A stretch of 15,053 bases of DNA from Acanthaster planci (lineage: Eukaryota > Echinodermata > Asteroidea > Valvatida > Acanthasteridae), in contig NW_019091863.1 in assembly GCF_001949145.1 (NCBI RefSeq), positions 1-15,053 of the forward strand, in the 5' to 3' direction. The notes under the pieces are model-generated. The model had not been told where the DNA came from. It saw nothing but the letters and a program-made list of their open reading frames with translations, and searched no databases. Positions 1 to 8,183 of this stretch are shown one piece after another. The position numbers and the translations under genes are program-made. Each line of letters begins with the position of its first letter. Within the stretch, counting starts at the first letter, position 1.

Positions 1-655
1 GGCTTCTGAAAAAGCACATGTTCCTCTCTACTTATCAGAGTAGTGGGACAAGCTATAAGAGGCAGCAGGACAAGGACCATTGGCTACCTTTCCGAATATT
101 TCAATAAATACAGCAAATACAGCCAATATGGAATTTTCCCTGTTGCAACACATTAAAGGGCGGCATCCCGCGCAAAGTTGACTTCGTACGTCTGACCCTA
201 AAAAGACTGACAATTCTGAAAATCACTGTGGCATCTGAAAATGCACATGTTCCTCTCTCTACTTACCAGAGGTTCAATTCCATATTTGGTGTAGTTAATG
301 AAATATCTGGAAAAGAAGCCAATGGTTTTTCTCCTGTTGCTTTTTTTTCCTGAAATTTTCCCTCTGACAACGCGTTAGTACAGGGCGGAATCCCGTGAAA
401 AAGTTGACGTTCGTATGTCTACCCTTAAAAGCTGAGAATGGTCCAACTCTGAAAATCGCGGTGACATCTGCAAGCCAGCATGTTCCTCTCTCAGCTAATG
501 TGAGTTTCAATTGCAAATTTGCTGTAGTTATTGAAATATCTTGAGAAGAAGGTAATGGTTCTTGTCCCACGTTTTTTAAATTTTTTTCAATTTTCCCGTC
601 GTCCCCACGTTAGAGGGCGGCATCCTGCGCAAAGTTGACTTTGTACGTCTGATCC
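1..655 (+). repeat. 5' tandem-repeat array, about 228-bp units
   Basis: At least two full units and two partial units can be aligned by eye. The landmark GCAAAGTTGACTTCGTA, followed by a GTCTGACCCTAAAAAGACTG-like stretch, recurs near 172, 397 and 628. Other landmarks recur in the same order: CACATGTTCCTCTCT, then GTTTCAATTCCATATTTGCTG, then TTGAAATATCTGGAAAAGAA, then AATTTTCCCTCTGACAAC, then GGGCGGCATCCCGCG. The copies differ by substitutions and small indels, so the array is old. Weak minus-strand reading frames across these units simply follow the repeat and do not look like genes. The same family continues at 11019-12028 in the same orientation. The array stops near 655 inside a unit, just after GTCTGATCC. 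Confidence 0.85.
41..133 (-). repeat. internally inverted segment of the first repeat unit
   Basis: The stretch reads as the reverse complement of the middle of the repeat unit. Its reverse complement contains the landmarks TTCCATATT, TTTGCTGTA, TTGAAATATTCGG and CAATGGTCCTTGTCC in the order seen on the plus strand of every other unit. The bases on both sides (1-40 and 134-180) are in the normal orientation, so only this part of about 93 bp is flipped. The edges are accurate to a few bases. Confidence 0.7.
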
Positions 656-1141
656 AAACACACGATTAACCTTTATACGTTTTTATGGGCGGAGCCATAA
701 CTTCATCCCTGGCCTGAGCCTGCAGCCGATTGGCTCGCACAGTCTGCGGTCCGCAACGTTTCATTCAAGCTAATCTAGAAACTATTGTGGTCATTTTGTT
801 TTCAATTTTTCCTGTATTTTTTCCGTTTTTCTGTTGCGTCCGCCATGTAATTCTGTTGTCAGCCTATAGCTGGGTCATTACTGTTGTGGAAGTAGCTTGT
901 GTTTACCGTTTGTAGAAGCGAGGTGAGTTTGCTCGATTCTGTAAAAATGTCAGAAACGTGGTCTTCGTTTTCCTGTATGCAGTGTACCTGTACAGTACGC
1001 GAAGCATGTTCATAGTGTACTTGTACATGTACATAGTTACGATACGTTCATGCGTTGTATGTATCTATCGTCCATTGGATGTCGAAGGTCAAATTTGCTG
1101 TGGCTCATGTACGCGTTTACGAAATATGGCTACAGCCAGGC
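656..1141. other. left edge of inserted block, no gene recognised
   Basis: This is the first sequence after the repeat array breaks off. It is T-rich downstream of about 780. An inverted CCAAT-type box (GATTGGCTCG near 729) and the GGGCGGAGCC near 689 resemble a pol II promoter, but this is only suggestive. Short reading frames starting at 730 and 958 have no recognisable domain and low-complexity composition. No terminal inverted repeat matching the right edge near 11018 was seen. Confidence 0.4.
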
Positions 1142-1549
1142 TGTACTCGAGTTGTAATGGTGGGTGATTCATTTGTGCAAAGACTGCTAGATGACATTAA
1201 ACAAAGAGGAATTGACGAATTTGAAGATAATTCTAACCTAAGTGTTTGCAAAGGGATTTGAAAAGTTACAGATGTTTGCGCTTTTTTTGCAACAGATTAC
1301 GGTCATGACGGCCATTTTGCGCATATGGTCATTATGCTAATTGGAAGCAATAGGGTCTATTGTCGATCGGTTGATTTCAGCAGGTGGCACTCTGCGCTGA
1401 GGCATGCTGGGAAGGGAAAGGGAGCATCGCGCGCAAGTGATTTGACTTGCGTAAAATTGCCAACAAAATGGATCTTCATCAGTAGGCATATTGTAACGGA
1501 ATCCATGAAGGACCCTGATAACAAACGTTGGATCAAAGAAAATAACTGA
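1142..1549 (+). pseudogene. decayed SGNH/GDSL-hydrolase-like fragment
   Basis: One frame reads VVMVGDSFVQRLLDDI from about 1151. This resembles the block I motif of SGNH hydrolases, with the nucleophile Ser in GDS at 1169-1171. The same frame is interrupted by stops at 1259 and near 1307, then resumes with VIMLIGSNRVYCRSVD at about 1328, which resembles block III (GxND) with the Asp replaced by Arg. The C-terminal DxxH block is not recognisable. SGNH hydrolase domains are known passengers of some tyrosine-recombinase retrotransposons (Ngaro-type) and other invertebrate mobile elements. This could be a relic of such an element, possibly related to the retrotransposon at 8184-10451, though the link is not shown. 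Alternatively it may be a chance resemblance, since only two short blocks match. Confidence 0.4.
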
Positions 1550-1693
1550 AATGTATGATACTTGGCCAACTTGCCAATCCGCAGAAATCTGTCAGCGGCT
1601 TATTTATTTTCTAAAAAAAAGTAAACAAAATCAAGTAATTAATCACACACGAATATGGCTATAGAGATAACAAATTAACTACAAGTAGTTGCT

Positions 1694-1710
1694 CCCTGCA
1701 CGGTGCAGGG
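1694..1710. repeat. perfect palindrome CCCTGCAC-G-GTGCAGGG
   Basis: Eight base pairs pair perfectly around a single central G. The stretch is GC-rich in an AT-rich neighbourhood. Confidence 0.8.
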
Positions 1711-1969
1711 TGCAATGACATTAAATATGCTCCTGCACATGCTGGCCATTTTAAATCACACACATGTGAACATGTGAAGACAAACTACCCAGACCTCAAA
1801 CCCAATGCGTGCGACGCCTCCCCCCAGAAATGGACCTGTAACAGAAAAAAAATACCCTGGCCACATGCACAAGAGCATAGCAATGTAGATATAAGGAATG
1901 GCTGGAGCGGAGTATCCCAAGTTTTTGTTAAAGAAACAAACACAAAAACTTACATATAGAAAAGACACA

Positions 1970-1994
1970 GGAACATCCCAGTTGTGGATGTTCC
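1970..1994. repeat. 9-bp inverted repeat with 7-base spacer
   Basis: GGAACATCC and GGATGTTCC are perfect reverse complements separated by CAGTTGT. They could form a hairpin or be a dyad-symmetric binding site. No function is assigned. Confidence 0.75.
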
Positions 1995-2231
1995 CCTGAC
2001 CGTCCCAGTCAAAGAAGTCCCTAGTAGGCTAATTAACTTAACGATGAAAGGTGTGGCAATGTTAGACTGTTCCATTTAGTGGGACTAAACGTAGTGGTAT
2101 AGTTCTACATTTAAATCCAGATCAACTGATATGGAAAGCAAACTACACATATATATGAACACCCAAAATATAACAATTTAAAATAAAATCTATAACACAC
2201 AACAAAAATTAAAATAAAACTAATTTACAAT

Positions 2232-2413
2232 ATGTCAGAAGTTTCTGAATCTTACCAAAAACAAATTGTCGTATTTGAGGGCCAGGGGTGTGGCAGTCAC
2301 TGATGAAAAACAAAAGAACAAGATGAACTTGTCGAGAAGGTTACTGGGTGGAAAAAGCTTGGTTTGGTTGCAAAACCAACAGAGAAGCTGAGGCAGCTTT
2401 TGCAAAATCAAAG
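2232..2413 (+). pseudogene. YqaJ/SWIM gene, exon 1 (N-terminus)
   Basis: The ATG at 2232 opens MSEVSES. A one-base shift near 2263 leads into KLSYLRARGVAVTDEKQK, and a second shift near 2310 leads into DELVEKV and KLGLVAKPTEKLRQLL. The pattern of a short helix with YL-RARG followed by a charged LVE-V helix resembles the SAP-like N-terminus of invertebrate SWIM/YqaJ proteins. The frame ends at CAAAG followed by GTAGGC, a good splice-donor sequence (GT at 2414-2415). The two frameshifts in 180 bases show decay. Exon assignment is by sequence pattern only and no transcript is available. Confidence 0.5.
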
Positions 2414-2916
2414 GTAGGCCTAGCACTGAATACATTTTTCAAACAGATTTTCAACATTTTTGGAATGTGATTAAATAGACAATTAATATAAACATTTGAA
2501 TTTAATTTTGGTTTGGAAACTGCCAAATCCGCTAAGCAAAGAAATGGGTTTTAGGCTCTAAAAATGAAAAAAAAACGTAATGTTGTGAATGTAGGCTAAC
2601 TATTTATAAGGCCTAGCCTACTCAACAATCTGATTGTAGCCTGGTTGCACTTTGTTGGCCACACATCAAGCATCCAGACTTTATTTTGGTGCACTACAGA
2701 GGCAGACGTCAAACCATGTTGTTTGTACTCTCTGACATGTTTGAGGTTTCCCTTATAAGTATTCATCTCCCTGTCACACATTTGTTTGTGATCTTACCTC
2801 AGTTATCGACATGTAAGTTTGTAGTTTGCTTCATTGTCGCCACAGACCCCACGTGGCATTATTTCTTCAGGCAGTGCTATCTTTCATTGAAAGGCCTACA
2901 TGTATTTCTTACACAG

Positions 2917-3146
2917 AAAATCGGTTACCAATAGGCTCACTTTTATGCATGTCCCTATTTATTATAAGGAGAGAAAGCTTTTATTGGATGGTGGTGTGAT
3001 GCAGTTGCCATGTCCTGAATCCCTTTCAGAAGGGTGGGAGGTCTCCCCAGCAAGTTTGCCAGACACAATAAGGGCCCACAGTTACATCAAGACTGGTGAG
3101 CTTAAAGTGATAAAACATCTCCAAAAGAAGGAAGTCTCACAGTGGG
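2917..3146 (+). pseudogene. YqaJ/SWIM gene, exon 2
   Basis: The exon follows a pyrimidine-rich acceptor (TGTATTTCTTACACAG ending at 2916) and ends at GTGGG before GTAATA (GT at 3147-3148). Its single open frame contains YYKERKLLLDGGVMQLPCPE, then SEGWEVSPASLPDT and a Lys-rich helix. The LLDGG, LPCPES and aromatic W segment resembles the region before the SWIM finger in this protein type. It has no stop inside the proposed exon. The preceding stretch 2414-2916 is read as intron 1 and shows nothing else recognisable. Confidence 0.5.
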
Positions 3147-3703
3147 GTAATAAACTGTAGTTGTAAGAGCTTTAGTAGTGTTGTATAAAAGGAACAATGT
3201 TGACAACATGTACTAACTTTTGAGAAAGAAACTTTTATTCTAAACTATTTTACAGCTTGTACAAGAGAGAGTGGGGGTATACTGCACATAGAGATGTTGC
3301 TTGGAGAGTGGTTGTGATGAGAATGGCTAAAAATGACCAAGTGGTAAAAATAGGGTTGGGAACTTAGGCCAGAAGAACAAGGGTAAATCTAATTATAAAG
3401 TAATAAATCCTGGACAAGAAGTCTGCAAGTGGAATGTGGTAGGAAGGCTAAAGCAATAAAAGTGGGTCCTTGTGTAGGGGTACTCTTAAATCAATTAGGA
3501 GGCTTGACATTACAGAGTCAGTTTTGACATTTCAGGGTCAAAAGTTAAAGGCTCCTAATCTATTGCTGAGAAAAATGTACACGGGATCTAAATGCAAGTA
3601 TTTTTATTTTTATAAGGGAGAAAACGCTACAGAGCCATTGAACATACATTTATAAATAAGTTTGCATTTTTTCCGACATATTGTTTGACATATTGTTTTA
3701 CAG
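3147..3703 (+). other. putative intron 2 of the YqaJ/SWIM gene
   Basis: The interval is bounded by GTAATA at 3147 and TATTGTTTTACAG ending at 3703. Within it, a frame from about 3254 after another acceptor-like TATTTTACAG reads LYKREWGYTAHRDVAWRVVV before a stop. It could be an unrecognised exon or chance. The frame starting at 3470 has no domain signature. Confidence 0.35.
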
Positions 3704-3847
3704 CTGGACGCAAAGTTGGGCAGCATAACACTGATGGCATGAGAACTGTAGGACTTGGCAAAGGTCTTTATGTGTCTTGACCATGTGAAAGGCATGGCTT
3801 ACCATGGCATCAGTGCAAACATCAGCTATTGTTTTGTACAGGGAAAG
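3704..3847 (+). pseudogene. YqaJ/SWIM gene, exon 3
   Basis: The exon lies between an acceptor (AG at 3702-3703) and a donor (GT at 3848-3849 after GGGAAAG). It begins GRKVGQHNTDGMRTVGLGKG, shifts frame near 3777, and continues VKGMAYHGISANISYCFVQG. The second part matches the pattern G-x-V, then His near the middle, then YCFV, that precedes the SWIM zinc finger in invertebrate SWIM/YqaJ proteins. The frameshift means this copy cannot encode the full protein. The following intron contains the 302-bp element at 3917-4218. Confidence 0.5.
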
Positions 3848-3916
3848 GTATGAAAGCCTAATCCTGTTCAATACAGTGAATTGTTGGAGAGTGCAACAAG
3901 TTAATGCCTATTTTAA

Positions 3917-4218
3917 CCCTAACCCTCCAGCCTACTTTGGCTAGAAACCCTGCCAGACACCTCAGTCTGCATCATTTGCCAAAGTGGCTTGCCTGCCCAG
4001 TGTAACAAGATCCACCAGTTCTACTCTCCCCAAGGCCAAACAGCCTGGGGGTCTGTGGTTGCCAGTTACCACACTATCCAACAGTGGCATTGTTCAATAG
4101 GACTAGCTGCCGTTGTCTCAACATAGCCAGTGTGTGCCACTGCTGTTGATTGCCAAGTGCATCAAAGTGCATCAAACTTTTCACTTGGTGCACTGTGCTG
4201 CATCTGGCAGGGTTAGGG
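3917..4218. mobile_element. 302-bp piggyBac-like MITE with TTAA flanks
   Basis: The left end reads CCCTAACCCTCCAG and the reverse complement of the right end reads CCCTAACCCTGCCAG. This is a terminal inverted repeat of about 14 bases with one indel. Each end is flanked by TTAA (3913-3916 and 4219-4222), the target duplication of piggyBac-family transposons, whose ends also begin CCY. A subterminal copy CCCTGCCAGA at 3948-3957 repeats the right end in inverted orientation. No transposase is encoded, so it would depend on an autonomous piggyBac element elsewhere. It sits in intron 3 of the YqaJ gene. The two telomere-like TTAGGG units at each end belong to the TIR. Confidence 0.75.
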
Positions 4219-4222
4219 TTAA

Positions 4223-5366
4223 TATAATGGATGAAATATTGCATTGCATTCGGTGCAAGGAATGAAAAACATCTGTTGAATTAACGGGCATTCATAAATA
4301 CCGCAGACAGTCTTCCTATTCAACAACGTGCAACTTGACCGTATGATAGTTTGATTCCGATTGGTCATGAGTCTGTGTGCACACGGTTTGTTGCATGCGA
4401 GCCAGTTTGACAGTTTGCACAAAGAATGTTCCATTAAATGGATGGGGTGTTCGGGAAAATGAAAGTAAAATTCCAAAACAAAATTGCTGGAAATCATCAT
4501 ATATTGACTTCTTTTGACTTTTCTGACTAAAAAAGATATTTATTAATAGGAATAAATATGTGCTTAACCAGTCTTAAACTAACGTGTATGCAGCTTGGGC
4601 ATTAGTCTTGTCTATTCTGAGCTGGTATTAAATGCTGAAAAACACATATTTACTCCCTGTCTGAGGGATAATTTGTCAAGCACCTTTTAAGTGCATCAGC
4701 CAGTGTAATTATGTATGTTGTTTGCACCTGCTGAAGCAAGTCTTTGAATTAAGATTAAATCTACTAACTTGTTTTTCCCATGTTACGTTTAAATTTTATG
4801 TAGGTCATACTACTGACCAAAACCAATAAAGATCCATATTTTGCATGGGTGGTGCTGAACAAGGCCAGCGCGCAAGTTGTAACAGCAGAGTGTACCTGTG
4901 TAGTTGGGTAAATTGAAACCTTTTAATGGCAAGCTTACAATAATCTTCTAAGAATTTTGCATCAACTGAAATGCAATAAATCTTGGTTTGCACAGATTTT
5001 TTAAACCCTATTATTAAAGAGGAATCCTGTGTGCCTTGATATTGTTGTCAGATGTCCTTTTGTTTATTTTACCTTAAGCTTTATAATGAATGGCCATTGT
5101 TTATCTTTGTCAATTAATTTCTGAGAAACAAAAACCCAATGTTAGTATTAAAACCATGGGTCGAATCTTTACAAAAACCCAGTAACTGTTGCCATTTCGG
5201 TAATGATGTATTTGAATACATCAGTTTTGCAAATACTATATAATCATGACAGCATTGAAATAAATAAATGGTGTGAAATAAGTAGTAATTTTGATACAAA
5301 AATTACAAAAGATTTGTTACAAATAATACATTTACTTGTATCATTTGTTCTCATTTCATGGTTAAG
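4223..5366. other. remainder of putative intron 3, no gene recognised
   Basis: This AT-rich stretch lies between the MITE and the SWIM-containing exon. Short frames (minus strand 4219-4500, 4805-4993 and 5114-5299) have no recognisable domain, and the first begins within the MITE flank. Nothing else was seen. Confidence 0.45.
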
Positions 5367-5544
5367 GATCCAAGCTGGATGCAAGCATGTTGCAGCACTC
5401 TTTATTTGCCATAGTTGAAGCAGTGGAACAGGGGCGCAACAGCTCTTCAACTTCACAGAATATGGTGTGGAATGCTCCTCCAAAAAAGGGTGACAAGGTT
5501 CATAAGGCTAAATTTGCTGAGTACATTAAAATTGTCCGTGTAAA
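5367..5544 (+). pseudogene. YqaJ/SWIM gene, exon 4 with SWIM zinc-finger remnant
   Basis: The frame reads IQAGCKHVAALF and then, after a one-base insertion near 5402, FAIVEAVEQG, followed by SSSTSQNMVWNAPPKK. CKHVAALL is the C-terminal half of a SWIM zinc finger (CxC...CxH), and the Ser/Thr-rich segment with a Trp and PPKK normally follows it in SWIM/YqaJ proteins. The first CxC pair is not recognisable, either lost or in an unseen exon. The segment ends at GTGTAAA before GTAAGA, a canonical donor at 5545. The 5' edge is a guess at a weak acceptor. Confidence 0.5.
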
Positions 5545-5591
5545 GTAAGATCTCGCATTGCAGAACACTGAAGCAAGTAATTGTGATACAG

Positions 5592-6904
5592 GTCCAAATA
5601 TGATCCACGGGTAATTATAGACAGGGTTTCCCATCCTATTTCTGATTTTGACTTGGATTGTTTGGCCCATATTACTAATTGAAAAACTGGACTGCTAATG
5701 TACTCACAAGTGCAGCTTGACCCATCTCGAGAGACACTCGACATTTCAGAAGTGGAGAAACATGTTGATAATAGCATGACTGAGGAAGTACTAACAGTGA
5801 GTGAAGCATTCTCCAGAATTGAACCCGACTCTAGGCCTATAAGTGAGCAGGTTATTGGCAATTTCATAATAAACCAGCACCAGCAGCAACTGCTTGCACA
5901 TGCCACATCACAGCAGAAATCAAGTGAAAAATGGTATGAACACAGGAAGGGAAGCATCACTTCTAGTACGGCAGGAGATTGTGCCGCTGCAGTAACTGGG
6001 ATTCCTCCCAAACTAAAAGCTTCTCATTCCTGTGTAGCACGTATCATGGGGTATTATGGCAACCCTACATCCCCAGCCCTGCAGTGGGGAAGGTATTGCA
6101 AAGCAATAGCCAGAAAACACTATTTAGCACACCACTAATTACATAAGAAACATTCAGGTGTGTCATGTACAGACACTGGACTTTAGGTGAGCTTAAGGTT
6201 TCTGTATGTTGCAGGATCACCAGATGGGATCGTCAGTTGCAAAAAATGTGGCCATGGTCTTGTTGGAATAAAAACCCCTTTCACTCATTAAAGACACATG
6301 ACAATAAGTGAACTTGTGAAAAGGAGGAATCATCTGGACTCATTAGTGATAATGAGGTAGTACATTTAGACGGGCTCCACAAATATGATGTCCAAATTCA
6401 AATCCAGCTACTTACAAAAATGAGTGGTGTGATTTTGTTGTTCACACAAGTTCACCCTCTGACAACATGCATGCTGAGCGAATTCTTTTTGATGACCAAT
6501 ACTTAAATGTGTTAATGCCTGAATGGAGTTTCTTCTTTTCCAATGCAATTGTTCCAGAATTGTGGACTGGAAATGTCTAAGAACAAGTACTTAAGAATGC
6601 AGTACAGAAAACGATGGAAAATGCATGTATGCTAAAGATGCTCGACGAATCCACATTAACAGCAATGTCAGTGGGTGGTTCTCGTTATCCATGTGGGATT
6701 TGTGGGGAAGATTGTGAGGGAGATCCCATTGATGATAGTCACTAAAGTATTAAATGTGACAAATGTTACTTATGGTATCATTATTCCTGCATAGGACTTA
6801 CTGGCCAAGAAGTCTCCTTAGGTAGAAGAAAATCGAAATGGAAATGTGACAAGTGCAAGAAAGAGTCACAAAAACATAAAATGTGTGTACGTTCAGGAGA
6901 TTGA
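5592..6904 (+). pseudogene. YqaJ/SWIM gene, exon 5: YqaJ nuclease domain and PHD finger
   Basis: After a segment beginning YDPRVII, the frame gives KWYEHRKGSITSS (about 5932), then SPALQWGRYCKAIARKHY (about 6079), AGSPDGIVSCKKCGHG (about 6211) and, after a shift, LHKYDVQIQIQLL (about 6374). This order matches the YqaJ/lambda-exonuclease-type PD-(D/E)XK fold. The SPDG Asp is present, but the next acidic site reads GIK instead of EIK (6265-6267), and the WG...E site has Lys, so the active site looks lost. From 6692 to about 6870 follows a PHD-type finger (CGICGEDC, then CDKCYLWYH and CDKC). In-frame stops lie at 5683, 6136, 6184 and 6742. The end at 6902-6904 is the first stop after the PHD finger. 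Confidence 0.6.
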
Positions 6905-7670
6905 TGTATCTTCACAAGTCATATCAGGAATTGTTGTCACATCATCATACATTTCTTTAGTAATTTCAAGTACAGTACAGTTCCACGGTCACAATGACAA
7001 TGTTGTATGGAATAAAACTACAAATTTGTTTTCATAATTTACGAATTATATTATGTGATAAACATGGTTAATCTTTGCATTTTGAAAATTTCAAACATTG
7101 CACTGGATTTTAAATCAGCTTTATGTACTGTACGTACACTTAGTTTTCCCACATAGTGCAAGAACTGTAACAGGAAATACATGTATGCACTTAGGAGTTA
7201 GGAAATATTCATGCAAAAAGGATGGACTATACATGTTCATTTAACACTATCTCTTCAGAGAAATTACCCTTTTTTTTAAGAAGTCCACATAAGAAAATGG
7301 CCATTATTTGAAGTTGTATGGATTTTTTTGCAGTGTGAATATGAATTCCTCATCTGTAAATATGTGCATATACATGTAATCATGACTGCTGAAATACCAT
7401 CATTGTATTTCCTTTACCATTGATGGCAAGTGGAATGACCATGTACACATATGTCTTTACCATAAGTAACCTGTACTTCCTGACAATACAGCAAATTTGT
7501 ATGTTAACTATCACAGTTTTGATAAAATATATTGTTTATGAACTAATAGAATTACATAAAAACCCTGTGCAATCAGATTGAAATATGTGCACATTTGCTT
7601 GAATAAAACAGTAGACAAGACGTGAAACTACAGGTACATGTATCAGATTTATTTCAATAAATGAACCCAT
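6905..7670. other. AT-rich interval between convergent genes
   Basis: The sequence is long AT-rich DNA consistent with 3' untranslated regions of two facing genes. Close to 7649-7662 both strands carry an AATAAA (CAATAAATG on plus, GAAATAAATC on minus). The catalytic DDE domain expected downstream of the minus-strand transposase helix-turn-helix was sought here and not found. The octamer TACATGTA occurs at 7178, 7371 and 7635. Confidence 0.45.
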
Positions 7671-8092
7671 CTATTTCTTGTACTGAAAAGGTATCCAAGT
7701 TGAGAGAATCTGCGAAACTGTGCACTGTGCTACCTTATACCTGAAGGCAATCCTCTCAAGTTCAATCACAGTTTCATCAGAGTCATAAGAAGTTCAACTG
7801 AAAGACACTGTTTAGGGCCTGGCTTAGTGACATTGCTAACTTGATAAAATTTATCCCAGTCCATAGATTGCTTACCACGATAGTACTGTAGCTTTTGTGC
7901 ATGTGACCGCACCTGGTCTGCAAGCCATTGAAAGATTTCATACGAGGGTATACCTGTGTACATTTTGATAAGTTCATCAGAATGTGCAGTTTGCTGCACT
8001 GAGAAGTGTTTATGTTGTCTCAAGCTTTCTTCAAGATGATTCATTTCTTCTTGAACAGCAACATCAATTAAATTGGCAAGTCTCATGGGCAA
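7671..8092 (-). pseudogene. truncated DDE transposase fragment (HTH_Tnp_4-like region)
   Basis: The minus-strand frame reads DELIKMYTGIPSYEIFQWLA, then LQYYRG, then KPGPKQCLSVELLMTLMKL. The order YTG-P-Y-F, then aromatic Y, then PGPK and LS-x-E-x-L-x-x-L-x-x-L is typical of the region before and within the helix-turn-helix of DDE_Tnp_4 transposases (Harbinger/ISL2EU relatives). A stop at 7766-7768 and a shift interrupt it, after which RYKVAQCTVSQILSTWIPF continues the helix-turn-helix until a stop at 7671. The DDE catalytic domain is missing. The 5' limit is also uncertain, since an alternative TTG opens the frame at 8092 and the DIRS sequence begins less than 100 bases further on. Confidence 0.55.
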
Positions 8093-8183
8093 CAGGGTAC
8101 AGGGACTAATCGATCATTCAGTGGAGTTAAAGGGACAGGATCAGGACATCAACGGCCTGTTAACTAACATGATTATCACACCT

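Larger units (their letters stand above)
1550..2231. other. AT-rich stretch without a recognised gene
   Basis: Between the SGNH-like fragment and the first exon of the YqaJ gene the sequence is AT-rich, with A-runs near 1612 and 2180-2215. It holds two perfect inverted repeats (1694-1710 and 1970-1994). Overlapping short frames on both strands at 1756-1968 have no domain signature. The 5' flank and possibly the left end of the DNA transposon should lie here, but no terminal repeat could be paired with sequence near 8093-8183. Confidence 0.5.
2232..8092. mobile_element. decayed ISL2EU/IS4EU-like DNA transposon (ends undefined)
   Basis: A plus-strand multi-exon gene with SWIM, YqaJ-nuclease and PHD signatures (2232-6904) faces a minus-strand fragment with the helix-turn-helix of DDE_Tnp_4-type transposases (7671-8092). 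ISL2EU (IS4EU) elements are known to pair a YqaJ-like nuclease with a DDE transposase, so the two are read together as one element. The coordinates cover the recognised coding parts only, since terminal inverted repeats and target duplications were not found. Both genes carry stops and frameshifts and the catalytic part of the transposase is absent, so the copy cannot be autonomous. The alternative is two unrelated relics lying side by side. Confidence 0.5.

Noticed and set aside
28-570. Minus-strand reading frames over the 5' repeat array
   Set aside because: They follow the repeat period, recur with frame breaks in the 3' array and have no domain character.
3914-4222. TTAGGG-type repeats suggesting interstitial telomeric sequence
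   Set aside because: Only two units occur on each side, in inverted orientation at the ends of a 302-bp element flanked by TTAA. A transposon end explains them better.
4219-4500. 93-residue minus-strand frame in intron 3
   Set aside because: No domain is recognised, it begins at the MITE flank and has no supporting promoter or homologous pattern.
5526-6011. 161-residue minus-strand frame
   Set aside because: It lies antisense to the YqaJ domain, which has clear family motifs on the plus strand, and is a shadow.
6846-7037. 63-residue plus-strand frame after the PHD finger
   Set aside because: It is an alternative reading of the end of the PHD region and the AT-rich 3' part, with no signature.
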